NCBI GenBank assembly: GCA_026686845.1
Contig: JAIVEN010000028.1
Coordinates: 2,309,001 to 2,373,000 of the forward strand
Reading direction: 5' to 3'
From: Adenanthera pavonina
Taxonomy: Eukaryota > Streptophyta > Magnoliopsida > Fabales > Fabaceae
Length of the DNA: 64,000 nucleotides
Translations under genes and position numbers: made by a program
Notes under the pieces: generated by a model
Seen by the model: only the letters and a program-made list of their open reading frames with translations
Told to the model about the DNA's origin: nothing
The model's database searches: none
In this document: piece by piece, positions 22,220 through 32,431 of the stretch
Layout: each line of letters begins with the position of its first letter
Numbering within the stretch: position 1 is the stretch's first letter

Positions 22220-24606
22220 CAGAAGATGGAGATCCATCTGGATGATCATTAAGATTGTACCATATGATTGTGTTTGGCACTTTTTTCCTCTTATTCTGGT
22301 CTGTTCCGTTTTCTGGTCTTTTGAGGTTTCTTTCTTCCTTTCTTGCTGATCTGTGTTTTATTTTATGTTATGTTGGCTGGGAAATGATGAAATCATGTAC
22401 TGCTTTATTAGCCTCTTGCTTTCTTCTGCTTATGCGTATGTTTCATCTTTTGGACTGATAGGCGACAGTCTTCCAGTATCGTTTCCCCACATCTGTAAAA
22501 AAGTGATGTCATTTCCCGATCTCTGTACATACTCTAGTACTTCCTTCATTTTATTTTATTTTATTTTATTTGTGATTTAAAATTGTAGGACATAGATTAG
22601 AAAACATAATTAATTAACGTATTAAAATTTATTTTAAATATTTTAATATACATTTTAATAAATAAATAAATAGATAAAAAATAATTAATATCATTCCTAA
22701 TTTTTAAAATAATAAATAATTATATAAATAAATTAAAATAATAATTAATATTCTCCTTTAAATTTTGAAAGAGACAAATAAAAAATAAGTTTTTTTTAAA
22801 ATAACATATAAAAAGAGGAGAATGTGAAACACGATGACAGCTTATACAAGTTTTAATAATAATAATAATAAACTATTTTCTTCTATCCTTTTTATTATCA
22901 TTTAGATATTTTTTATTTAAATATAAAATATTATATAATATTGTGAGAAAATTTTCATTCTTATCTATCACATTTAATGCCTGTTTCAATTGAATATATA
23001 ATTAATTATAAGATTTAATAAGTAATTATATATTAGAGTTATTAAATAAAAGTTACTTTTTAATAAGCACATATTCAATAAATAAATATTTATTTCTTAA
23101 ATAAGTTAATTTTTTTATTTATAATAATTATTTATTATTTCATAATTATTTATTTCAATTTTTTTTATTATTTACTCAATAATTACTTAAAATCTTAATA
23201 TCTAAACATATTTTTTCTTAAAATTAATTATAAAATAAAAATATCTAAATACAAATAATTTTTAATATGATTATTTATTTTTATAATTTATTATAAATAA
23301 TTGTTTACCCTCATCCAAACACAACCTTAATCACCGCCCGTCACTGCTTTGTACTACATTATTTTTTTAAAGTAACAAATTTTTGTCTTTAGTCCTACCA
23401 AACACTTCTCTAAAGTCAGTGTCAGTGACGATGGTCCATCCAGGACTCCCTGTTACTTCTGGGAATGGGAACCTCAAATTTTGTAGACTTTTGTGGCTAA
23501 GGATACCTATGACGTCACCATCCAATCCTAATCGCACAACATGCCACCACGCATCACGACCGTCAGATTAGTCCATACAACCACTCCATGATTATCCGTC
23601 AATCCTGTCGCATTTTTCACCGCCCTTCCTTTCAGGGAGGGGAGAACAGGATAAAATTTAGGAAAAGTTAAAGATTTATTGTAGTTCTTAAAATTTTCTT
23701 TATTACATTTTTATTACTAATTTTTCTACAAAAAATATATAATTTAAAAAATATATATATATATTTTATTTTAATTGAATATATTTTTGTGACTCTGGTA
23801 TTCAAATTTACATATTTATTATATTTTAATAATCAATATATAAGAAATGTGATTTTCTCTCCAATTTTTATTATTTTATTATGAGTCATATTTCAAAAAG
23901 TTTTTATGGTTTTATTATCATTTAGACTCTCTAATTAATATGAGATTATATTTAAATAAATTTAATAAGAAATAATTTTGTAAAATAACAAATTTTTTTA
24001 CAAATTTAATAATTTTAATTTTTTCTAAACTAGATTTTCTTTCCCACTCGTGTGGGGGACATGGATATATGAGGTATATTAGGAATATTTTATTTAATTC
24101 TAGAATATAGTGAATTTAAAAAAAGATTTATCACTAAATTTTTTCTATAAAAATATATCAAATAATATTAATTAAAATTAATATGAATTTTAAAATTAAA
24201 AATATTAAATTAAAAAAATTAGGGCCTATCTAAGAAAATTAGAAAAGATGAACCTACTACAAAAATAAATAAAAAATAAAAAATGGGATCACTAAAATAA
24301 AATAAAATAAAGGCATGCAGCCGGAGCACCTGTTAAGACATAGTATCAACTTCATCTTACTTTTTATTATATATTTATTAATTTATATAAAATAATTATA
24401 AAAAAGACCTATTCTAAGCACTGGAGTACTTTATAGTAATCATAATCTAACCCTGTAGGTTAAATTTTCCTGGTGCAGCATCACTTTCCCCAAAATGGAG
24501 CATCATGGGGACTACCTACTTCACAATTAAATAAATGGCTAAATGATTATAAAAATAAAAAAAAGGCTAAATGCCCTTGAAGTTAATTTGACACCAAACA
24601 CTTTTA
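22220..24606. other. 3' flank of microprotein gene 1 and AT-rich spacer
   Basis: The first 250 bp resemble the sequence after genes 2 and 3 (CACTTTTTTC, GATCTGTGTTTT-like strings), so they are probably the 3' UTR. Beyond that the sequence is AT-rich without coding signal, except for the upstream repeat at 23395-23640. Confidence 0.5.
23395..23640 (+). repeat. Upstream repeat of microprotein gene region, copy 2
   Basis: It shares CTCCCTGTTACTT, ATGACGTCACCATCCAATCC and CACCGCCCTTCCTTTC with copy 1, and the CATCACGACCGTCA string with the third copy. It also contains TGACGTCA, a perfect bZIP-type palindrome (around 23510). Confidence 0.6.
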
Positions 24607-24612
24607 GACCCC

Positions 24613-25387
24613 GTTTGGTATACAGAATAATTTTTAATGAAATAAGAATGAGAATGAAAATAGGAATAAAAATGAAAGTAGGATTGAGAATGTGTTTTAA
24701 AATGTATGTTTGGTATGTTAGGAAAAAAAGATAAAAATCACTATAAAAAAATAATACTATAATAAAATAAAAATGGCTAAATTACTCAAATTTCCTTTTC
24801 TTCCTTCCCAATCATCTCCTACATTGAAGAACCAAGCTGCCATGTCTATTGAAACCTTCACCACAATAGTAACAACCAACTTGGCCTCCACCGCTTCCGC
24901 CTTCTCTAGCAATAAAATGGCATGACATTTCATTGCTAGTGTTGGAGCTTGTTGAGTCCGATCAATGGAAGGGAGCTCGTCAAGGTCTTTTCGAACCAAA
25001 TCTAGTACTCAAACTAGATCTAGCATTGGTCAAGATGAAAGGGAGAGAGGGGGAAAGAAAAAGAGGGAGATGCCGGATGAACTAGATCTGTGGGTGATCG
25101 AAGCTTGGTGACAGTGAAGATCTGAGATTGGTGGTTGATGGCAACGGTGGAGCCACGATGCAGATCTAACATTGTTGTTGGTGTTTGTTGTCGTCATCAT
25201 CGTTGAGGACATTGCTAAAGAAGATGACAACATCAATTATAAAGGATGAGGGCAAAGGTAATTTTGTCCAATAATATTCATTCCCATTATTACAGAAACA
25301 TCTCCATGGGGAGATGTGGGATTGGTGATTCCCATGTACTCATGGGAATCAACCATTTCCTTGGCCTTTTATTCCTACACACCAAAC
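24613..25387. mobile_element. Putative non-autonomous TIR element
   Basis: The left end GTTTGGTATACAGAATAA is matched, inverted, at the right end (reverse complement reads GTTTGGTGTGTAGGAATAA). The interior has no convincing transposase. No target duplication could be fixed, so the exact ends and superfamily are open. Confidence 0.4.
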
Positions 25388-25429
25388 ATAGATGATGCTA
25401 GCTTCCCTCTCCTATTCCTATTCCAAGAG

Positions 25430-25615
25430 TGTTGATTCCAAGCTAGCAAACATGGCCTTAAAGTCAAGTATTGTCCACCCAGGTCTATTGACATTACCAT
25501 TTAATTCTAATCATGCATATTCCCCCAATGCATTCTCATTCGCCCATCACGACCGTCAAATCAGCCCACTCAACTGCCCCATGATGATCACTCAATCCAG
25601 TTGCATTTTTATTAC
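25430..25615 (+). repeat. Upstream repeat of microprotein gene region, copy 3
   Basis: It aligns with 23420-23610 through CATCACGACCGTCAAATCAGCCCA and the following CCCATGATGATC..CAATCCAGTTGCATTTTT section. It is more diverged than copies 1 and 2. Confidence 0.5.
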
Positions 25616-26220
25616 CAGTTTTTCAACAAATAAATATATTATTGTAATTTAATTATATTTTTGTTACTTTGCTATATTCAAGCTTACAAATTTATTATAT
25701 TTTAATTAAAAATAATATATAATATATGGATATTTTATCCCAAAACAATATATAAAATAGATTGGTAGCAGCGTAGGATACTATTATTTTTCTTTTGTGC
25801 ATTAAAATCATTCTCTACCGGATAAATATAAAGATTATTAAAGTAAATATTTTTCTCAATAAAATATTTTTATATGCATTCAAGAATTAAATATTAAGTA
25901 ACATACTTAGAAAATTTAATCACCAATCAAATGTGTCATCTTCTTGTTTTTCATAATTTATTTTTAATTCAATATCTCACTGAATTTCGAATATGAAACG
26001 GCTACTCTAATTTAATAGTAAAAGGAAAAAAAAAAAAAGAAAACAGCTTTTCCCAAGGGGTTAAATGGATTTCCACTTTCAACCTTCCTCACGAGAAAAG
26101 AGTGGCTTAGCTGCTGGGATTTGCTTTTTATGCTTTCGACGTAAAAATAAAAATAAAATAAAATAGTAGTAGTGGTAGGAAAGAGGGAAGGGGAGAGACA
26201 GAGTGGGAGTGTGTCAGAAG
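25616..26220. other. AT-rich spacer
   Basis: No coding signal. The part just before 26221 is purine-rich (GGAAAGAGGGAAGGGGAGAG), which resembles the stretch before the box at 32061. Confidence 0.4.
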
Positions 26221-26287
26221 CAATAGAAAGTCGACACGTCATAGAATCCGACAAAAATGCGCTCATCAAGCCAAAAGCAGTTTCCTA
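26221..26287 (+). promoter_or_regulatory. Orphan copy of the conserved upstream box
   Basis: It is nearly identical to the box before gene 3: CAATAGAA, TCGACACGTCATA, then CATCAAGC..AAAAGCAGTTTCCT. No microprotein gene follows closely. A LINE starts about 50 bp downstream and gene 2 lies 2.1 kb away, so this may be gene 2's original upstream region pushed off by the LINE, or the remnant of a lost paralogue. Confidence 0.6.
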
Positions 26288-26340
26288 CGGACCCACGCAG
26301 CATAGTCATAGGTCGCTGTGACATCGATATTCCTCAATCA

Positions 26341-27362
26341 CTTTTTTTGAACCAAAAATTAGTAAGCATTAGATATTTTTTTATCAAAAAAAAAAACTAC
26401 GTAACTAATAACTAATGCCTGACAGCTATCAATAACATGCAAAACTTCAGCTGGTAGATTTGTGAAGAACGTGATGCCTTGAGTAGAGTTTAAAGCCATC
26501 CTTACTACTACATCTGCAACAGCATTCACGTTTCTGCTACAATACTCGACTATGGCTACCCAATCCCTGTTTAGCATGGTTTGTATTTCTCCCAATATGT
26601 CTCTCTCTGTATGTTCCTTCCTGAAGCCGTAGTTTACAGCTTGGACCATCCCAGCACAATCACTTTCTATTATGACAGATCGGAAACCAAGATCCCAAGT
26701 TAGCTTTAACCCCCATAACACATCCCACGCCTCAGCGTTGAAACAATTTCCTCTACCAATGTTGAACATGAACCCACGTATCACCTTTCCATTATGGTCA
26801 CGAGCAATTTCTCCACTGGCTGCCAAATCTATAACACTATTGAATGCTCTATCAACATTAACTTTAATAGTACCTTCTGGCGGAGCACACCAAGTAATGC
26901 TAGTCCCTACATCCTTGGTTTGATTCGCAAGATCTCTCCCCTTGCAAGACACGCATGCTTTCGTTTTGGCCCAGGATTCGGAAGAGTTTGCCATCTTATT
27001 ATTAAAGATTCTATCATTTCATGTTATCCACACATTACGAAGTGCAACGGGGAACCATATCTCTCATTTCACATCCTCCATCACCACTTTCTGCTCAATA
27101 TTCCATTTTATCCACCTTATAGGATCGCTAATGGAATAGAATTTCGTTCCGAGCATGCTAGGAATTACATGGTGCCATAGTTCACGGGCCTGACTGCAAT
27201 CACGTAGTGCATGCATCATGTCTTTGCTCCCATTTGAACAGATACTCCATCTTTCAGAGTTATGCAACCCACGAGACACTCTAGCTTTGTTTGTCAGAAA
27301 TCTCTTGTGAGCACAAAGCCATAAAAAAATCTTATATCTTTGAGGAATTTTGAGCTTCCATA
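26341..27362 (-). mobile_element. 5'-truncated LINE
   Basis: This is the 3' end of a plant LINE ORF2 on the minus strand, with a short T-run on the plus strand at 26342-26348 as the likely poly(A) end. Sequence homology to coding stops near 27362, as is usual for incomplete reverse transcription. No clear target duplication was identified. Confidence 0.7.
26359..27361 (-). pseudogene. LINE ORF2 C-terminus: zf-RVT and RNase H domains
   Basis: The frame begins WKLKIPQRYKIFLWL, the usual start of the reverse-transcriptase-associated zinc-binding domain, and continues to an RNase H-like (RVT_3) domain. RNase H residues seen are VNVDRAF (first Asp; the usual Gly after it is Arg), NAEAW (Glu) and IESD (second Asp). 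One frame carries both domains, but two in-frame stops, at 27064-27066 and 27019-27021 (a TGG to TGA type change), separate them. It is therefore dead, though only lightly decayed. Only the terminal third of ORF2 is present; the reverse transcriptase core is missing. Confidence 0.85.
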
Positions 27363-28360
27363 ACCAAAATAAATTATGGTTAGATATTTTAGAAATGATA
27401 ATAATGTTAGTATATTTATGTTGTAACCAATAAAATTATCTATATCAAACGAACCATAATTTATTTATTCTTTTAATAGATATTTACCCTTTCTTAAATA
27501 TAAGGTGCCATTATTTATCTTACAAAAATAAATAAAAATTTATAGTAAAAAATATTTTCTCAAATTTATCTTTAATTAATTATTGACTTTCCTTTTTATA
27601 AATCCAAATTTCTCTATTATTTTTTATCAGAAAATTTCTCTATTATACTTTGGGTAAATAAACACTTAATGAAGAGTATTTTGAAAAAAAAACATACATT
27701 TCGATGGTAAAAAAAACATTTCATAATGCAACAATTCTAAAAGGTAATTAACATATATTTTAAACCATAAAATTTCTCCATAAGATGCCTTATATTTGAT
27801 GCTAGGGGAATATATATTTTGTAATTTTGAACCATGAATGTTCTCCATAATATAAGATTGTTTGTAAAATTTATTGAAATATTGATGTGTGATTTTTAAA
27901 AATGTCCTTAGTAATTTTATCTCTCACCAAGCATTTTTATAGGATAAATGTTAATAGTTTTTACTAAAAGTATTTTAAGAAAGTTATAATGATTTTTTTA
28001 AATCAAAATTTCTAACTAATTTTTACTACATTGTCTGTATGATTTGATTAAAAGGCCTTGATTAAAAAATTTAGCCCATGGAATAGTCATAATTAATATT
28101 AATGAATTGTGGTAAAAAAAAGAAGAACACTTTTTCCCCATTTTTCCACTTTATTTGATCAGTTTTTATTTATTTATTTTTTATTGGAAAGGACAGTTTT
28201 ATCGGAGTACGCACTAGTATCTCTTTTTAAACTCTGGTATCTTATTTATAATACAGATTAATTAACTTGATAAACAATAGGGGGCTGTTTAAAAAAATTA
28301 AAACTACGGGGTTGCACTAAAAATAAGTGTACATTACAAGGACTATAAATTAATTTTTGA
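27363..28360. other. AT-rich spacer before microprotein gene 2
   Basis: No gene. The last 100 bp contain GGACTATAAATTAATTTTTG and similar text also found just upstream of gene 1, so the proximal promoter of gene 2 begins near 28260. Confidence 0.4.
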
Positions 28361-28366
28361 TGCTTC

Positions 28367-28372
28367 TATATA
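28367..28372 (+). promoter_or_regulatory. TATA box of microprotein gene 2
   Basis: TATATA followed by CCCACACAACACAGAG, 44 bp before the start codon and matching the context of gene 1. Confidence 0.6.
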
Positions 28373-28410
28373 CCCACACAACACAGAGAAGGACTGTCTG
28401 AAGTAGAAGA

Positions 28411-28842
28411 ATGAATTGGCAAGAGGGCATTAAAAATATGAATTGGCCTGAAAGCTCCAAATACTGGTTTGAGAGCACTATGAATTGGCTCGAGACCACC
28501 AAAAGTAAGAATTGGTTTGAGAACACCATGAACTGGTTTGAGAGGGCTAAAAGTACGAGTTGGTTTGAGAGCACTAAAAATTGGTGCGAGAGTACAGGAA
28601 CTTGGGTTGTAGAGTTGGTCGGAGCCGACGGAACAAGTGACGAGGTTAGGAATTTAGTTGTCGGAGGAGGTGTAGTAGTTGTTGTTGTTGCTGTTGCTGT
28701 CTGGGGCTGTCGATCTGGTGGTGCTTCTAACTCTAAGGTCAGAAAAACCATGAAAGCTCCTGGTCAGAAGGGCCGGACCATATTCAGAGACGACTTTGCA
28801 GGTAACCCCAGATCCTACTTTCGTGGCTTGCGCAAGAGATAG
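28411..28842 (+). CDS. KTMKAPG-family small membrane-anchored protein 2 (143 aa)
   Basis: Paralogue of the gene at 21881. The N-terminal W-F-E repeat is expanded: Trp at 3, 12, 19, 26, 35, 42, 51, 58 and 65 (spacing 9, 7, 7, 9, 7, 9, 7, 7). The DNA carries a matching 21/27-bp minisatellite (NWFEST-type units). After an acidic linker comes a hydrophobic segment rich in valine (about 82-98), then RKTMKAPG (111-118), RDDF (126-129) and YFRGLR (136-141). Unlike protein 1 the cysteine cluster is reduced to one Cys (100). No intron. Start and leader (GTAGAAG, ATG) agree with gene 1. The function of the family is unknown; the sequence suggests an amphipathic repeat on one side of a membrane and a conserved basic tail on the other. 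Confidence 0.8.
   Translation: MNWQEGIKNMNWPESSKYWFESTMNWLETTKSKNWFENTMNWFERAKSTSWFESTKNWCESTGTWVVELVGADGTSDEVRNLVVGGGVVVVVVAVAVWGCRSGGASNSKVRKTMKAPGQKGRTIFRDDFAGNPRSYFRGLRKR
28417..28608 (+). repeat. Coding minisatellite, 21- and 27-bp units
   Basis: Repeated units of the type AATTGGTTTGAGAGCACT plus AAA/ATG. Units of 21 bp alternate with units carrying two extra codons. The equivalent tract in gene 1 (21881-21985) is shorter and gene 3 has only the first Trp codon. Confidence 0.8.
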
Positions 28843-31828
28843 ACGTACGTACGTCAAACAAGCAGATCAACAACATCTAGATCATATGATTATGTATGCC
28901 ACTTTTTCTTCTGTTTTCTTGTTTTGAGGTTAATTTCTTTTTCTTTCTTTCTTGTTGATCCGTGTTTTCTGTTGGTTGGAAAATGAAATCGTGTTCTGGA
29001 TAATTAACCTCTTGCTTCCTTCTGCTTTAGGATGCTTGCTTGATGATTGATAGTATAATTCTGTGTTTATTATATATTCTGATGATGGTGCTGCTACATC
29101 TATTGAAATGAATTTGTTTGAATATACGAAGGGCAAAGATTAAAAAAAACTGCAAGATCTATTGGTCAATTTCTTTTAAAAAATGGTTTATTATATTTTT
29201 GTTGTCAACCATGTGCATTATTGTCAAACTCACGAGTCGAATTGCCAATGTTTAGTCGCTGCCTCACCTTATAGACTTGGACACACATGCCGACTTGCTG
29301 TAACTCGCTTCAGACTTGAATGAACTCCGCAATAATTAGGCGAGTTGATTGATTCTAAAACGAGTTGAATTTCATATTGCAAGTACTTTTATCTATACGG
29401 CAGAGGATGATAATTAATAATTAAATTTTTTTTACACTTTCTTAAATTATCCTAATTTAATATAGTTAAGCTATGTATTAAAATTTTTAATATTAATTAA
29501 TTTCATCCATTTTAAAGGATATTTTGAGTAAAAAAAAAATCAAATATATTATATAATCTATAAAATGTTTTATATTATGAAATATTAATTTCTCAAAAAA
29601 TATAGCACAAGTGTAAGGACAAAATTTGCAGAGTGGAGAGTTAATGTAGGTGGCTAAACGCACGCAGAAACATCAGCTTCATGATCACAAATAAGCACTA
29701 AATATAAGGATATTTTAGTCAAATTCACTACAATATAAATTATTTATTAGTTTTCTTAATATGTATAATCTTGATAAACAATTACACAAATTTTAAACAA
29801 AAATGCTTTCACTTACTAAATCATCAATAGTTGGAACCTAGATACATGCAAAGCTTTGAAAAGTATTTTGCGCTTTGCCAGGTTGATACTTGATTGTGAG
29901 ATGGTTGAATTAATTAATTATGTATGCTCAATTTGAATAATTAAGTTATTTAAATTTTATGCTTTTGCACGATCGATTTACGTATAGGCTTTTGGCCTAG
30001 CTAGCTTTATACTTTTTGTTTTGAAGAAGGAAAATGAAAAGTTTTTTTTATAAAAAATTATGTCATTGCAAAAAAAACTGGCAATTTAAAGAAAAATTAA
30101 AATTTAAACTTAAAACCAAACACACAGAAGGTCCGAAATTATGAGTTTGAGCATCCAGATATGGATGTGTGCGCTCATACGTGTGTATTAAAACATAAAG
30201 AACTATCAACAAATGCATAACTCAAATTTCAACTTTAAATATGCAATTGTGTTAAAATACTTATTAAAAAGGTTTTGTTGTCATTGTGGTTTGACCAAAC
30301 TCAACTTGAATTGGAGTTTAAAGTGACTGACAGTTACCGAGTGGTTCAATAAAAAAAAATTACAAAGAACTACAAACCGAAATATAAGATCATCAATAAA
30401 TATAAATATAATAGCCATAAATTAACATCAAATACTAGACAAGAAAAAAAAATCACACACACACACACATATCATACACACAGACATAAATATTCCTAAT
30501 TTACAAATCCTATTACAATAAGTTTTCGTGATATCTAATTTTAAACATCCTACACAATTAAACTTAAAACTTTAAAATATCTTTTTAATAATTTTAATTA
30601 TTTATGAAAATTATAACTTGTTGGTTGTAACTAGAATGAGCCTTATATATTTACTCTGGGTTTAAGAAGAGTCACATTGTTTACAATGTATAAACAATGC
30701 CGCTACTTAGAGTCTTTTTTTGGCCCTGTTTGATTTTTAGAATCAAAGGTTATGGAAATGGAAAATAAATTATCAATAGAATCATATGGAGAGAATTATG
30801 TTCGGTATAGTTCAAAATGGAAAGGGAGTACTCTCCTAATAGCTTATTTGGTAGGATATAAATGGTACATGAATGGAATTATATAAAAGAGTACAAAGAC
30901 AACAATACCAGAAACATAAAAAAATGAAAAAGAAAATTATATTTTACTTCCTTTGTTAATGATCTTGTCTCATTCACAGTGTCAATTGTAAACATTATTT
31001 TAGTTTTCTTCTTCGTTGTCCCACCAATTGTACTTTTTAGTTTATTTTGATTGCGGAATGGTTTTTTCAAATTCATTAATTTAGTCAGATAATTAAAATC
31101 TTGTATTAATTTTAGGTTTGCGTGACCTACGGAGAAATCAAAAGTGAAAGCATAAAAGCCCTGTGGAAAAGATGGAAAGGAAAAGAAAAGAGAATGAGTG
31201 GAGGAATTATTTTTTTCAAAGGTTTGATACGAGCCGATAAAATTTTTACGAGAAACTTCTTATTTGCCATGAAGGAGGAAGCTAGCCCTCATTCTACGAG
31301 AAAATTTGATAATCCATCCCTTAAAATTAATGAAGCATTTCTAAGTTCTTTTAGAAAAAATATTTTTCATTAATCCTCTTTACAATTATTCCTCTCTCTT
31401 TTCAATATTATGATTAAAGGGATGTGTAAACCGTTCAGATGAAATTTGGATAGTTTAGATCTTTTTATTTTTCAAATAATTATATTAAAAATAAAATTTA
31501 TAACTAATTTTAAACACATTTCTTAATTTGTGTTGTTTAGTTAAAAGAGTTTTATAAGAAAAAGAGTGAAGGGCCGGGGGGGGGGGGGAGTATTTTGCTG
31601 GGAAGCACTGTAATTTTATTTTCCTTGCTCAAATTTCAACTATATTAAATGAAATGTGTTTTTAATTTAAATTTTATTTCACAATGTTTTTGGTTATGAA
31701 TTCGGAGCATCTCTCACAAATAGCAAACTTTAATGAGAGCAAAGTAAACTTCTATACAGATCAGGATTCTTGGCGAGGAAGAAAGAGAGAAGAATAAAGG
31801 GGAGAGAGCGAGGAGTTTTCTTACCAAC
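28843..31828. other. 3' flank of gene 2 and AT-rich spacer
   Basis: The first 200 bp resemble the 3' flank of gene 1 (CACTTTTTCTTCTG, GTTGATCCGTGTTTTC). The rest lacks genes. It includes a CA microsatellite near 30452-30468 and a run of 15 G at 31573-31589. Confidence 0.45.
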
Positions 31829-31880
31829 AATGGAAGATCGACACGACATACAAACAATGGAAGATCGACATGACACAACA
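31829..31880 (+). repeat. Duplicated fragment of the upstream box
   Basis: The string GGAAGATCGACA(C/T)GACA occurs twice, 31 bp apart (31829 and 31860), about 200 bp before the full box of gene 3. It looks like a partial tandem copy of the box. Confidence 0.6.
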
Positions 31881-32060
31881 TCTATCTAATTTAAAAAAGA
31901 AAATCTTTTGACTTACTTTAAATAAAGATACATGCATGGCGATCGAATCGCGTCAAATCAAAGGAGGAAAGAGGGTGGAACCTTAGTCACGACTCGCGAA
32001 TAAAGAATAAAGCCTGAAAGAAGATAAAGGAAAGAGATGGGGGACTGGACTGCGTCAAGT

Positions 32061-32131
32061 GCAATAGAAGATCGACACGTCATACAAACCCACAAGTGCT
32101 TCCTCATGAAGCAAAAGTAAGTTTCCTGCAG
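32061..32131 (+). promoter_or_regulatory. Conserved upstream box of microprotein gene 3
   Basis: GCAATAGAAGATCGACACGTCATA followed by a CATGAAGCAAAAG..GTTTCCT section, about 110-180 bp before the start codon. The core ATGACGTGTC (reverse strand) is an ACGT bZIP-type site. Closest in sequence to the orphan copy at 26221. Confidence 0.6.
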
Positions 32132-32152
32132 ACCTCACTCTCTTCTTCAGTG

Positions 32153-32164
32153 TATATATATATA
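32153..32164 (+). promoter_or_regulatory. TATA box of microprotein gene 3
   Basis: A TATATATATATA run followed by CACACAAACAAAGAGAG, 90 bp before the start codon. The leader again ends with a GTAGAAG string close to the ATG. Confidence 0.55.
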
Positions 32165-32242
32165 CACACAAACAAAGAGAGTGCCCCTCTAAGGATCACA
32201 AAAGAAAGAAAGGTTAAGTGTTGTATCTGAGTAGAAGCTAGA

Positions 32243-32431
32243 ATGAATTGGGGTGTAGCTCTTGTTGCTGCTGCTGTTGTTGGCATCGCTTGTGCTGTGT
32301 TTGGTTCTTCTTCGTCTGAGCCCAGAAAAACTATGAAAGCTCCTGGTAAGCATGGCGAAGTCATTTACAGGGACGACTTTGAAAGTGACGCCGTCGGTTA
32401 CTTTCGTAGCCTGCGCAACAAAAAGACTTGA
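32243..32431 (+). CDS. KTMKAPG-family small membrane-anchored protein 3 (62 aa)
   Basis: The shortest paralogue, probably close to the minimal form of the family. It keeps MNW at the start, has no further Trp repeat, then a short hydrophobic segment (4-21), a serine-rich linker (22-25), RKTMKAPG (28-35), RDDF (43-46) and YFRSLR (53-58). The C-terminal block is as well kept as in the longer proteins, while the N-terminus is not. That shows where constraint lies. It shares the upstream box and leader motif with the others. Confidence 0.75.
   Translation: MNWGVALVAAAVVGIACAVFGSSSSEPRKTMKAPGKHGEVIYRDDFESDAVGYFRSLRNKKT

Noticed and set aside
21775..22249. Long antisense frames opposite microprotein gene 1, with a repeated SNQ(F/S) pattern
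   Set aside because: They are the reverse complement of the coding minisatellite and show no independent conservation; the plus-strand frame carries the family motif and promoter.
28350..28751. 133-codon antisense frame opposite microprotein gene 2
   Set aside because: Same reason: a mirror of the WFE repeat; the conserved tail is on the plus strand.
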